From the NCBI RefSeq assembly GCF_000368685.1, contig NZ_KB849628.1, positions 1,043,907 through 1,107,906 of the forward strand: 64,000 nucleotides of DNA, read 5' to 3'. Made by a program: the position numbers and the translations under genes. Numbering within the stretch: position 1 is the first letter of the stretch; every line of letters starts with the position of its first letter. The notes beneath the pieces were generated by a model that ran no database searches, was not told the DNA's origin, and was given only the letters and a program-made list of their open reading frames with translations. Below are positions 46,941 through 54,733 of this stretch, one piece after another. The DNA is from Acinetobacter baylyi DSM 14961 = CIP 107474. Lineage in GTDB: Bacteria > Pseudomonadota > Gammaproteobacteria > Pseudomonadales > Moraxellaceae.

Positions 46941-47683
46941 TTATTGATATTGCTCTATTATTGATTCATCCGAATAAAACTCCTCAACAATATCCAAACC
47001 CTCTTCACCATCCACCTCAAATCTGCCATTGGCATAACCTTGACGTGCCACATGATCCAGAGCCTCCTGATAAAATCCTGCTGTACCTGACAGAGCACAT
47101 ACAGTGGAATACCATCACGCCAGCGTCTGGCACCATGTTCTCCCACGCTTTTGCATTCCAGAATCTGTACCTCATCACTGCCGACCACAGCGTAATCCAG
47201 ATTAGCCAGCATAAAGTGGTTGTCTGGATCTGGATGTTGCAGGACTGCATTGACTCGTCTAACTTTGCTATTGGTGTGCAGGCTGTAGTATTCAGCAATT
47301 AAAGGTTCAAGCTGTTTACCCCAATATAAAGGTGCATAACTTGTACTTTTATCTTCAATACTTTGTTGCATCCGGCCTGTCTTGATCATCCATAGTTCCA
47401 GCATCGACATGTAGGGATTTAGTCCACAAGCCGTAGCAGCATCACTACTACCAATGCCTTATTTGCGAATCTCTAGCCATTGTTGATAGCTCAGCTTTCG
47501 GGTATTTGCCAGACGTCGAGCTACAGGTAATTTACTCGTTCTGTTTTTTGTCTGGGGTATATGACGTCTGGTACGTGTTCCAACCTGTCTGGACGAGATG
47601 GGTGAAGCTATATCACTTGAGTGATGATGTGAAGAAATAAAGTGGCTGTTTGATGTGGATAAATGCTCTGGATGTGGATTCAT
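46941..47683 (-). pseudogene. YqaJ-type viral recombinase gene, broken
   Basis: Read leftwards: LANTRKLSYQQWLEIRK, then TAA where family members have a Gln codon, then GIGSSDAATACGLNPYMSMLELW..., including YWGKQLEPLIAEYY and VQILECKSVGEHGARRW (the nuclease Glu-x-Lys). Near 47085 an internal deletion and frame change join the core to the tail GFYQEALDHVARQGYANGR...SIIEQYQ, stop at 46941. Lesions are thus one nonsense mutation, one deletion and one frameshift. YqaJ proteins are phage/plasmid lambda-exonuclease relatives; this points to a decayed mobile-element gene set together with the DUF932 relic to its right. Confidence 0.8.
46974..47083. repeat. Direct repeat copy 2 (about 105-110 bp), YqaJ tail
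   Basis: Partner of 38743-38846. This copy keeps a short segment (CCATCCACCTCAA region) missing from copy 1. Confidence 0.7.
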
Positions 47684-47792
47684 AGAAGTCTTCCTGTTTC
47701 ATTTTAAAATGATGTGAATAGATGTGGATGAAGTTTTATAGGGCATAAAAAACCGCATCGATCTGATGCAGCAGTGGCTTAGGCTAAATAAT

Positions 47793-48685
47793 TTAGGCAA
47801 TCATTGTTAAGGCTTGATGCAGACCACGTTGTTTGATGGCAGCACCCATGCCGAACCAGGCGGAGTCCAGTCGATGATCCTGACTCATGGATCGTCGTTC
47901 GTGATCGGCGAACTCAGTAATACTGCAAAGTAAGCCATAAGCAGTGTTTTTTGCTGAACTAAGCTCAGCTCCACGCCCCTGTCCATTAAACATCTGCATG
48001 ACTTTAGACATGGCACGTGCATTCGGCTCGGTCTTAGAATCTGTTCGGGAGGAGTGTTTAGGCTGTGCTTTGCCAACATCACGATAGAACTGAATGATAC
48101 TTTCATCCTGTTCGGCAATGCTCAGATTCGTATTATTAAATACGGCATCAAAATAGGCTGCCGCTTCAGCTTGAGTCACTTTACGCTGACTGAGTAGTTT
48201 CATTTGATACATGTGTTCCTCCCAGCCCCGTACGGAAATACCCAATTGTTGTTTAACTTTTTCTGCATCGAAACGGGTACTGTGTGGCACTTTGACGACG
48301 CCAGTCATGCCTGAAGCTTCGCTAGCATATTTGGATTGCAGTGCAATGGCTAAGGTGTTGTTACATACCACCCGAATGGAGGTAAATTGTGCTGTGGTCG
48401 CCAAGGTACCATCACAGGCCGTTGCCAATAAGATATAACCATGGCTTAGGTCTTTACCTTTTAAGGCAGTACTCTGCCCTGTTTTAGCCAGTGCCCAGAA
48501 TTTTTTACCGCCTTTAAGAACACCTGCGGTTTCCAGTTCAAAGCCCGATTGTTCGGTTAAATCCCGATAGAATTCCAGAATCTGAAGCGGCTGAACTTCG
48601 TGAAAGCGCTGACTGACCGCGGATAATGGTGCATGGGTATCTGATCGATACAGTACCCGTTGTTCTTCAAACGGCAGAATAAGGA
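47793..48685 (-). pseudogene. DUF932-family gene lacking its 5' end
   Basis: About 297 codons read leftwards from the junction near 48685: QRVLYRSDTHAPLSAVSQRF, ILEFYRDLTEQSGFELETAG, VCNNTLAIAL, VKVPHSTRFDAEKVKQQLG, to LHQALTMIA and stop. These are hallmarks of DUF932 proteins, found on phages and plasmids, often beside YqaJ. Just right of 48685 an in-frame TAA appears and no ATG or ribosome site exists, so the first about 40-60 codons are missing. A TTG at 48428 is the only crude start and would cut the domain. Probably non-functional. Confidence 0.7.
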
Positions 48686-48882
48686 TTTATGTAGATTGGA
48701 TCGTGAGGTTGAATCTGCAGTGGATTCACTTAAATGTTATATATCTGAGATTTTTTTAAATTGACCTAACACCCAGTCCACTGAAATAGTACTTTCTTGA
48801 ATTATTTGAATTCAATAACTATAACCACAAATTAAATTTGACTTACTACCTTGTTAGGGAAGGCTTACTCCCCACTTTATTC

Positions 48883-49335
48883 TTAAAGAGTATTTTCAAC
48901 TTTAATTTTTCTAAAATCATCTACTATATTAAAAAAATCTCTTTTAAATGAAAGAAAATCAAAATTTTTTGGCATTTTAAAATCAAAATTTTCTATAGTT
49001 TTAACAATTAAGTCGCAATACAATTGTTTTAACTCCTCAACTGAAAGCCTTTTAACATCCAAAGGACTAATAAGAATATTTACATTAAGACAATACTCAA
49101 TTTTATTATCAAAATTCTTAAATCTATCTAAAAACTTATATCTATTATAAGTCCTTAAATTTTCCTCATATTCATCATATATACTTATGGGAAAAATTAT
49201 AACACTAGTCACATTTCCGCCATAATCTATTCTCTCTAACTTTTTTCGATTTCTTTCCTCAAACTCAGAATTGATTGCAAATAGTTTTTGAAAAAAAACT
49301 GCATCACCCGTATTAGAGCTAGAACCAATTAACAT
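48883..49335 (-). CDS. Small cytoplasmic protein, likely an orphan immunity protein
   Basis: A 150-residue acidic, AT-rich gene (MLIGSSSNTGDAVFFQKLF...) without signal peptide, membrane span or recognised motif. It starts 9 bp after the stop of a toxin-like C-terminal fragment, the place expected for its cognate immunity gene. The N-terminal GSSSNTGDAVFF recalls Imm44-type proteins, but I hold that weakly. Base composition is far more AT-rich than the flanking DUF932 and DUF805 genes, typical of toxin-immunity cassettes. Confidence 0.5.
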   Translation of the reverse strand: MLIGSSSNTGDAVFFQKLFAINSEFEERNRKKLERIDYGGNVTSVIIFPISIYDEYEENLRTYNRYKFLDRFKNFDNKIEYCLNVNILISPLDVKRLSVEELKQLYCDLIVKTIENFDFKMPKNFDFLSFKRDFFNIVDDFRKIKVENTL

Positions 49336-49344
49336 TGAGATACC

Positions 49345-49566
49345 CTATTTATAGAATTTGCTACCAGGAGGAAGAACTCCATCTATCTGACCATACTGAA
49401 TTAGTAGCATTTTTTCTTGTTCTAACGAATGATATGTAGTACCTCGATATAACGTTATTTCTTTTGAATATAAGTTTTCTAAATTATGTGGCATGTATCG
49501 ACCTACACCATTAGCAGTAGTACCATAATATCTAATTTTAACTTTAGCTATGAAAATTTTAGTTAC
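49345..49566 (-). pseudogene. Toxin C-terminal stub (orphan polymorphic-toxin tip)
   Basis: Directly after the stop of the 49567-49866 gene, the same frame runs on for about 73 codons without a usable start (AKVKIRYYGTTANGVGRY, then GTTYHSLEQEKMLLIQYGQI, ending PPGSKFYK). The ending and tight spacing to the next small gene look like the last part of a secreted toxin whose front has been lost. No toxin family recognised. Confidence 0.4.
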
Positions 49567-49866
49567 CTAATCAACATCAAGTTCTAAAATTTGTAAAAAT
49601 TTATTGAAAAAAGTGGAGAAATTAATACTTGAATCATACTTTCCCGAATCGATATATATCGTAGTACTAGATCGCATATCTAATATTTCTGCTACAAATA
49701 AGTTATTATTTCCCCATAAAGTTATTTCAGAAATACATAAATCAGAATCTAAGATTATTTTAGTAAAGTAGCTCTCTTGAATTTCTACTTCAACAAAAAA
49801 TCCATATTTTGTAGCGATACAAGATATATTACGAACCCACAAATTAAATTGATCTAATATTTCCAT
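49567..49866 (-). CDS. Small immunity-like protein, paralogue of the 50324-50635 gene
   Basis: A 99-residue protein starting MEILDQFNLWVRN with ESYFTKIILDSD, ISEITLWGNNN and YIDSGKYDSSINFSTFF, all aligning with the neighbour at 50324-50635 (ESYFTQIFLDND, IAEITFWKNYN, YINSGEYDPNIKFSDFF). The pattern of an N-terminal F-x-x-W and a central E-I-T-x-W resembles the TriTu-type immunity family as I remember it. Two diverged copies suggest repeated acquisition or duplication of antidotes. The GGAGAAA site 6 nt upstream is good. Confidence 0.6.
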   Translation of the reverse strand: MEILDQFNLWVRNISCIATKYGFFVEVEIQESYFTKIILDSDLCISEITLWGNNNLFVAEILDMRSSTTIYIDSGKYDSSINFSTFFNKFLQILELDVD

Positions 49867-50067
49867 CTAATTTTTCTCCTTACTATTTAAATTTATAGAT
49901 AATTACAGGTATATAAATTTCTTTTATATTTAATAATTTTAAGATCTGTTTTTTAATATTTTATACAACTTATAGTGATTAATTACACAAATAATTAATC
50001 ACCTTTTTTATCTATTTTAAAACTTAACTCCCATAGTCGAAAATCAGAAAAAATTTAACACATAGCT

Positions 50068-50343
50068 TTAAGCATCATTAATAGCATAACTAATAACTCT
50101 CTGACATTTTTCTTCAAAATTGATATTTTGATCCTCAAGATCCTCAAAAAGCTCATTAATTAGAAAAATCTCTAAAAAATATAAATACGTCCTACCATCC
50201 ACCTCAATTTTTGTTCGACCATCCACATCCATTATAACGACTTGTATTTTAGAATGGAGTGTCCATGGTTCTTCTACAAAGAAAATATCTTCGTGTGAAA
50301 ATTGATCTCTACTTACTAGGGCCTCAATTAAAGTCATATTCAT
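50068..50343 (-). CDS. Small DUF7716-like, probably immunity protein
   Basis: A 91-residue acidic protein (MTLIEALVSRDQFSHEDIFF, EEPWTLHSKIQVVIMDVDG, YFLEIFLINELFEDL). The start and the PWTL-D-V-D core resemble DUF7716 proteins found as orphan CDI immunity genes. Its first codons overlap the end of the upstream paralogue gene by 20 bp, so the two are translationally coupled. Function is inferred from this company. Confidence 0.5.
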   Translation of the reverse strand: MNMTLIEALVSRDQFSHEDIFFVEEPWTLHSKIQVVIMDVDGRTKIEVDGRTYLYFLEIFLINELFEDLEDQNINFEEKCQRVISYAINDA

Positions 50344-50635
50344 TCTTTAACTGTAATCTTTCCAGAAAATCTGAAAAGAAATCAGAAAATTTAATATTAG
50401 GATCGTATTCCCCTGAATTGATATATAAATGCTCTTCTGAGCATGTACTTAATATTTCAACATGAAATAGGTTGTAATTTTTCCAAAACGTAATTTCAGC
50501 TATAAATTCATCATTATCCAGAAAAATTTGAGTGAAATAACTTTCATGTATGTTTATCTCAATCATAAAACCTTGCTGCTTAGCAATAGCTGATTGCTTG
50601 TTCACCCATTGTGTAAATTGACTTAGCATATCCAT
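50324..50635 (-). CDS. Small immunity-like protein (TriTu-like), second paralogue
   Basis: A 103-residue soluble protein starting MDMLSQFTQWVNKQSAIAKQ. It is clearly homologous along its length to the 99-residue product at 49567-49866. It lies 32 bp after the 50668 gene and overlaps the next gene, forming a three-gene leftward unit of antidote-like genes. No toxin gene is attached. Confidence 0.6.
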   Translation of the reverse strand: MDMLSQFTQWVNKQSAIAKQQGFMIEINIHESYFTQIFLDNDEFIAEITFWKNYNLFHVEILSTCSEEHLYINSGEYDPNIKFSDFFSDFLERLQLKNEYDFN

Positions 50636-50667
50636 TTGAAAACTTAGCCACTTAAATTGATTTTTCT

Positions 50668-51021
50668 TTACAAATTAGACATTGGTGGGTTAACTAAATT
50701 TTGCAGTTGTTCTTGTTCGCATAAGAACAAATTTTGTAAATCACCACTTAAAAGTAACTCACTATCTGTATCTGCACATTCACTCATATCATCCAGAATT
50801 CCCAGCACATTAGATATTGTGTCTACCATGATCTGTTGAATGATCGCAAAAAATACATCATGTTGATTATCTGGCAAGGCATTAAACCACTTTAGTGCAT
50901 TTTTCCAGTATGGATCCGTGGCTTGTTCAACAGTTGTATTATTAAAAAACTCCTTGTAAATTTTGCTATTTTCATTGATTACTGATTGTTGAAGCTCAGC
51001 TATAAAATCTTCTAGGCGCAT
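50668..51021 (-). CDS. Hypothetical protein heading the immunity-like gene row
   Basis: A 117-residue, mostly helical acidic protein (MRLEDFIAELQQSVINENS..., YWKNALKWFNALPDNQHDVF, ILDDMSECADTDSELLL). No signal or membrane segment. I do not recognise the family. Its position at the front of a tightly packed row of small AT-rich genes suggests an immunity role. Confidence 0.5.
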   Translation of the reverse strand: MRLEDFIAELQQSVINENSKIYKEFFNNTTVEQATDPYWKNALKWFNALPDNQHDVFFAIIQQIMVDTISNVLGILDDMSECADTDSELLLSGDLQNLFLCEQEQLQNLVNPPMSNL

Positions 51022-51182
51022 TATAAATTTCCCCTTAATATTAGATTTTTATATTTAGAACTTGTAATTCCATCTACATAATAAACCATATAAAAAACTT
51101 ATTGGACAAAGATTTCTCGCTTAAATTGACTCTCCCTGCCCTACAGATTATCATTTCGCTGCTGGCCTACATTGCCAGTCGG

Positions 51183-51313
51183 TTTTAGCAGACCGTTTCC
51201 TAAGAGCACTAAAAAATCTCAATTTTTTGGTGTGTATCCTCGTGCTCCCTCTGCGGTAGAACGGGAGGGGGACACCTTCGGGTGTGCTGATTCTTAGGTT
51301 CAGTCTGCTAACC
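51183..51313. ncRNA. Structured RNA candidate (C4/CI antisense-like), strand uncertain
   Basis: Nested pairing is visible: TTAGCAGAC (51185-51193) with GTCTGCTAA (51303-51311), CCTAAGA (51199-51205) with TCTTAGG (51292-51298), and AGCAC with GTGCT just inside. Inner hairpins are AAAAAAT/ATTTTTT and ACACC-TTCG-GGTGT. On the minus strand a 61-codon ORF covers it, likely spurious. The layout recalls the C4/CI antisense RNAs that control immunity in P1/P4-type phages; that identification is tentative. Confidence 0.4.
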
Positions 51314-51383
51314 CCCTTTCGTTCTGCCACCATCATTTAGCAGTGATCTGGTAGAACTTCTTAATACCTAAGGAGTCATACAC

Positions 51384-51461
51384 ATGGCTGATATTTATCG
51401 GTTGTCCATTCCATTCTCTGAATTATCTTATCCAGCCTTACTGACGTTATTGCCTGATTAG
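51384..51461 (+). CDS. Short ORF (25 aa) with a strong ribosome site
   Basis: AAGGAG lies 8 nt before the ATG at 51384, and the 25 codons encode MADIYRLSIPFSELSYPALL and five more residues. It ends just before the lipoprotein reading frame and follows the structured region. It could be a small protein, a leader or the target of the structured RNA. Confidence 0.4.
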   Translation: MADIYRLSIPFSELSYPALLTLLPD

Positions 51462-51494
51462 TTCATGACCTCTGTTCATCAAGAGGGTCTCAAC

Positions 51495-51827
51495 ATGAAA
51501 CGATTCATCAGTATGGTGATGATGTGCGTATGGTTGTGTGGCTGTGATTCTCAGCCACCTGTATTTGTCGACTTTGAAGAACTACAGCCCAATAACTTCT
51601 TCTCGTCATCCACACATAAAACACAAATCAGCATTCAAGCATTAGAAACCATCAAAATTTATTCACTTCAGGTCAATCGTGGACACTGCCCCCTGATTCA
51701 TTCACGTATCCCTCATGCTGAATTGCATTACGGCCAGAAAATATCTGCCGTTGTTGCATGTGAGGAACTCGATATTCGCGAAATTACAGTGAATACGGAT
51801 CAAGGAATGTTTACGTTTAATTTTTAG
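51495..51827 (+). CDS. Small lipoprotein of unknown function
   Basis: About 110 residues. The N-terminus MKRFISMVMMCVWLCGC has a lipobox (L-C-G-C) followed by Asp, so it should be lipidated in the cell envelope. The remainder (ISIQALETIKIYSLQVNRGHC, YGQKISAVVACEELDIREI) has two or three Cys and is beta-rich. I chose the ATG at 51495, which follows GAGGGT; a frame extension to 51465 adds ten residues that would spoil the signal peptide. Similar small lipoproteins occur near mobile DNA in Acinetobacter, but I know of no function. Confidence 0.65.
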   Translation: MKRFISMVMMCVWLCGCDSQPPVFVDFEELQPNNFFSSSTHKTQISIQALETIKIYSLQVNRGHCPLIHSRIPHAELHYGQKISAVVACEELDIREITVNTDQGMFTFNF

Positions 51828-51922
51828 CATTCGGAATGCTTTAAATTTTCTGTCGTTTTCATAACAACTAAGCACGATAGAAAAATATGAGCCATTCCTA
51901 GAACATCAGGATAACAATAGAG

Positions 51923-52651
51923 ATGAAAGGTAAAATATTAGATTATTCCATTCAAACCAGTACGGGGATTATTCGCGCCGAAAATCAACAGCGCTATTCT
52001 TTTTCAGGATCTGCATGGAAAGAACAACAAGCACCGATGCGGGGCATGCATGTTGATTTTGAAATTGATGCACAGGATCAGGTCATCGATATTTTTATTG
52101 ATGCTTCTGATCTGGAACCAGCTATTCAACCCTCTCCGACAGCAGTGATATCAGATACGGTGTCTAAAGAAACTCACGCGGATAATCTTTCTACGTCTTC
52201 TGATCCTTTATCTTCTGCCTCTCTGTCTCACACCCATTCACAGTATTCCTCTTCGACTGATGATCAACATCAGAATCTCTTAGCGAATGAGTCCAAATAT
52301 TCGATGATGGACTGGGTGATGAAATGTCTAAGAAATTATATTAATTTCACTGGACGTGCTCGCCGCAAAGAATATTGGTTCTTTCAACTTTGGTATGCGA
52401 TTTTAAGTTTCGTCATGCTTGTTTTAGGCGATGCCTTTCATTGGGGTGACAATCTTTTTCTCATTGCAACGTTACTGGTGGCCCTACCAGCAATTGCAGT
52501 CAGTGCGCATCGTCTACATGATATCAACCGAAGTGGATGGCTGGTACTGCTCAATCTAGTAACGATAGTCGGTGTACTGATTGTGACGTTCTTCTTTATG
52601 ATCAAAGAGGGAGATCAAACAACCAACAGCTATGGACCTGCCTCAAAGTAA
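51923..52651 (+). CDS. DUF805 membrane protein with an N-terminal cold-shock-like domain
   Basis: The 242-residue protein combines a small beta domain at about 1-60 (MKGKILDYSIQTSTGIIRA, related to cold-shock/S1-like folds), a serine-rich linker (about 70-125), and a DUF805 domain. The latter shows NYINFTGRARRKEYWFFQLWY, four membrane segments and the signature HRLHDINRSGWLVLL. Proteins of this mixed type are common in Acinetobacter; their role is unknown. It stands alone between the lipoprotein and a small broken gene. Confidence 0.8.
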   Translation: MKGKILDYSIQTSTGIIRAENQQRYSFSGSAWKEQQAPMRGMHVDFEIDAQDQVIDIFIDASDLEPAIQPSPTAVISDTVSKETHADNLSTSSDPLSSASLSHTHSQYSSSTDDQHQNLLANESKYSMMDWVMKCLRNYINFTGRARRKEYWFFQLWYAILSFVMLVLGDAFHWGDNLFLIATLLVALPAIAVSAHRLHDINRSGWLVLLNLVTIVGVLIVTFFFMIKEGDQTTNSYGPASK

Positions 52652-52666
52652 TTCTGGAGCATTCAA

Positions 52667-52819
52667 ATGCCGATTATTCTATTGTAGATTATTTTTGCAC
52701 TTGTTGTCGCCAGCTCAGCCAAGCGACGAGGTCGTAGTTTTTTAATTTGGTTTATTTTGTCCTGCCTGATTTCTCCTTTGATTGCTTGGTTGTTGTTAAA
52801 GGCAATCTCTGAACGTTGA
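52667..52819 (+). pseudogene. Small membrane protein gene interrupted by an in-frame TAG
   Basis: ATG CCG ATT ATT CTA TTG is followed by TAG (52685-52687) and then an open frame, FALVVASSAKRRGRS plus a hydrophobic helix, to TGA at 52817. The downstream part looks like a typical 45-50 aa single-span protein, so the stop is probably a recent nonsense change. Confidence 0.5.
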
Positions 52820-52849
52820 TCAGAATTATAAGATAATCAGAATCAAACA

Positions 52850-52881
52850 AAAAAAAGTGATCATGATTGATCACTTTTTTT
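52850..52881. terminator. Bidirectional terminator
   Basis: AAAAAAAAGTGATCA / TGATCACTTTTTTT with a short AT loop gives a strong stem with T runs on both sides, serving the rightward DUF805 group and the leftward gene at 52885. Confidence 0.8.
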
Positions 52882-52884
52882 GTA

Positions 52885-53181
52885 TTACTGAAAGTTCTGA
52901 TGACAGCTCTCACAGTAGAAATAACTCATCGTGATACTCGGACGTGGTGAAGGATCATTAAACACTGAATTAAATAATCTACCAATCAATGCACTTGCTA
53001 TACCGCCCATCCAAGGTGACAATGGTAAGTGAGTCGGTAAATGCTTGGTTAAGGATGCACCAATACTGGCAAATGTAGCTGAGGACCCTAAACTATTCAT
53101 CGTGTCCTGATGAGATGAAGATGAATTGTGAATGATGCGATGTACGTGTTCAGAATGACAATATGGATAATTGATTTGCAT
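52885..53181 (-). CDS. Hypothetical protein with paired Cys motifs
   Basis: A 98-residue protein with YPYCHSEHVHR at the N-terminus and YFYCESCHQNFQ at the C-terminus, which together could bind a zinc ion. The middle (SLGSSATFASIGASLTKHL, WMGGIASALIGRLF) is glycine/alanine-rich and weakly hydrophobic. Function unknown. It is transcribed towards the shared terminator at 52850. Confidence 0.55.
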   Translation of the reverse strand: MQINYPYCHSEHVHRIIHNSSSSHQDTMNSLGSSATFASIGASLTKHLPTHLPLSPWMGGIASALIGRLFNSVFNDPSPRPSITMSYFYCESCHQNFQ

Positions 53182-53384
53182 AACTTGACCTCTTAAATTG
53201 AATGTAAGAACAGAGGCGTTCTCACTTCAATAATGTAGATCTGAGATTTTTTATATTATCCAAAGCTGCGCATTCTTTTACTACACTTTACTCTTAAGTA
53301 CTGATCTTGCTTTTCAGGATTGACCAGATAACTGACTGTTCTCAAAAATTTAATGTGGGGTAAGTTGAGGGTTAAAACCATAGG

Positions 53385-53420
53385 TAAAAAATAAGCCCTT
53401 GTAAAAACAAGGGCTTATTT
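53385..53420 (-). terminator. Terminator downstream of tRNA-Ser
   Basis: On the minus strand AAGCCCTTG-TTTTTA-CAAGGGCTT is followed by ATTTTTT, a textbook rho-independent terminator 8 bp past the tRNA. Confidence 0.85.
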
Positions 53421-53427
53421 AAATATT

Positions 53428-53517
53428 TGGCGGAAGCGGTGAGATTCGAACTCACGGAGGACTCACACCCTCGTCGGTTTTCAAGACCGGTGCATTAAAC
53501 CGCTCTGCCACGCTTCC
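53428..53517 (-). tRNA. tRNA-Ser (anticodon UGA)
   Basis: The 90-nt minus-strand gene has GGAAGCG pairing with CGCTTCC in the acceptor stem, the D-arm GGCAGAGCGGTTTAATGCACC, the anticodon loop CTTGAAA (anticodon TGA), a long class II variable arm, the T-arm GAGTTCGAATCTC and an encoded CCA. The type II variable arm and UGA anticodon identify serine. tRNA-Ser genes are common island attachment sites, and mobile-element relics lie on both sides. Confidence 0.97.
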
Positions 53518-53689
53518 AATGGCGGCTATCATATAAATAAAATGCTAGATTGGCAAATATTTTTATCAAAAAAAGTATTAAGTGTTCAAAATAAAATCAA
53601 AATATTCAATATTAAAAAGATTCAGCTTACTGATTGTCTATTTTTTCCTTTATACCTATGTTTATACTAGCGCTCATGATCTTCACATC

Positions 53690-54154
53690 CACAGCAAACC
53701 GCTTAAAATAGCCAAAGAACCAACTCATGGAGCTTTTTCCTCGTGTTGCAATGGCTATTAACGATTTATGCCGTTGTATTCGTCGATTTTTACAGACAAC
53801 TCATATCGTTGAATTAATCCACAAATAAGAACTCTGTTGATCTTTCATCAAAGCAAAATGCAAGACATGTAAAGCCAGTTGATGCATATTGATCAGATGA
53901 ATCATGCGTTGATAACAAGGAAGCTGTTTAAACAAATGGTTTTTGTCCAGTTTTAATGAGGTAAAGAAGGCTTTGAAGTTATTGAAATAAAAGCACTTGT
54001 ATCAAGCGGCAATAAATATAATTTCATAAATACTAAGCTGAGCAGGTCAATGTCTTAGGCGTTGAAAGTTCTGTTTTAGAAATTTCCAATAAATTGATTC
54101 GAATTTTAGAAAGAAATCATCAATGATACAGAATAAATGGGTACTATCGAACAT
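53690..54154 (-). mobile_element. IS982-family transposase relic
   Basis: Read leftwards from an ATG at 54154: MFDSTHLFCIIDDFFLKFES, LSIYEIIFIAA, YKCFYFNNFKAFF, LFKQLPCYQRMIHLINMHQL, LWINST, then VCKNRRIQRHKSLIAIATRG and KSSMSWFFGY. This is the IS982 transposase order. At least three in-frame stops interrupt it, and the first catalytic Asp (W-I-D-S-T) has become Asn. The C-terminal third is missing. Terminal repeats not located. Confidence 0.65.
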
Positions 54155-54259
54155 AAGAACTAGGGCTGTAAGTTTGGTTTGGTCACTCAATTGATGGATC
54201 TAATCTTTCTCTTTTTCAAGTCAATTGCTTATCCGCGATTCGCGGTTAACTATCACCCT

Positions 54260-54733
54260 TTATTGGTTATAGTTAATTTGGCAGATATACCAGATTTTCT
54301 TACCCGTAGGTGTCTGCACTTGAATTTCATCATCTACAGACTTGCCTAGACAAGCCTTCGCTATGGGTGACTGGAGAGAAATATAGTCTTTTCGACCATA
54401 AATTTCTTCATCGCCTACAATACGAAATTTAATGATTTCACCCTCATCATTTTCCAATTCGACCCATGCTCCAAAATAAGCTTTCCCATCTTGTTCAGGG
54501 CTATACTCAACTTTATGTGCAACTTCAAAAAGTTTGGTTAAATATCTAATTCTACGGTCAATTTCACGCAGCTTTCTTTTATTGTAGATGTAATCAGCGT
54601 TCTCAGACCGATCGCCGAGACTAGCAGCCCAAGACACAATTTTTGTAATTTCAGGTCGTTCTTTTCGAACTAAATCATTTAACTCATCTTGTAAGCGTTG
54701 ATAACCTTCAGCCGTTAATAATTTACGATTCAA
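54260..54733 (-). CDS. greB: Transcription elongation factor GreB
   Basis: The 157-residue protein has the GreB length and signature: N-terminal coiled coil (EGYQRLQDELNDL...RPEITKIVSWAASLGDRSENADYIYNKRK split by the acidic tip DRSENADY), then the FKBP-like domain AYFGAWVELENDEGEI. GreB stimulates RNA cleavage by backtracked polymerase. The start is TTG, chosen because the residues align with GreB homologues from MNRKLLTAEGY onward and no ATG lies near. That TTG overlaps the stop of the upstream (frameshifted) gene, suggesting coupling. Confidence 0.88.
   Translation of the reverse strand: MNRKLLTAEGYQRLQDELNDLVRKERPEITKIVSWAASLGDRSENADYIYNKRKLREIDRRIRYLTKLFEVAHKVEYSPEQDGKAYFGAWVELENDEGEIIKFRIVGDEEIYGRKDYISLQSPIAKACLGKSVDDEIQVQTPTGKKIWYICQINYNQ

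Noticed and set aside
47017..47302. ORFs of 93 and 113 codons in other frames of the YqaJ relic
   Set aside because: Alternative-frame readings of the same decayed gene.
49345..49866. Stop-codon readthrough giving one 173-residue protein from the 49567 gene and the downstream frame
   Set aside because: The paralogue at 50324-50635 ends at the equivalent place, so the TAG at 49567 is a natural end and the downstream frame is a separate fragment.
51151..51336. 61-codon leftward ORF (MMVAERKGVSRLNLR...)
   Set aside because: It lies entirely over the nested inverted repeats and has high Arg/Lys content typical of a shadow of structured DNA; no ribosome site.
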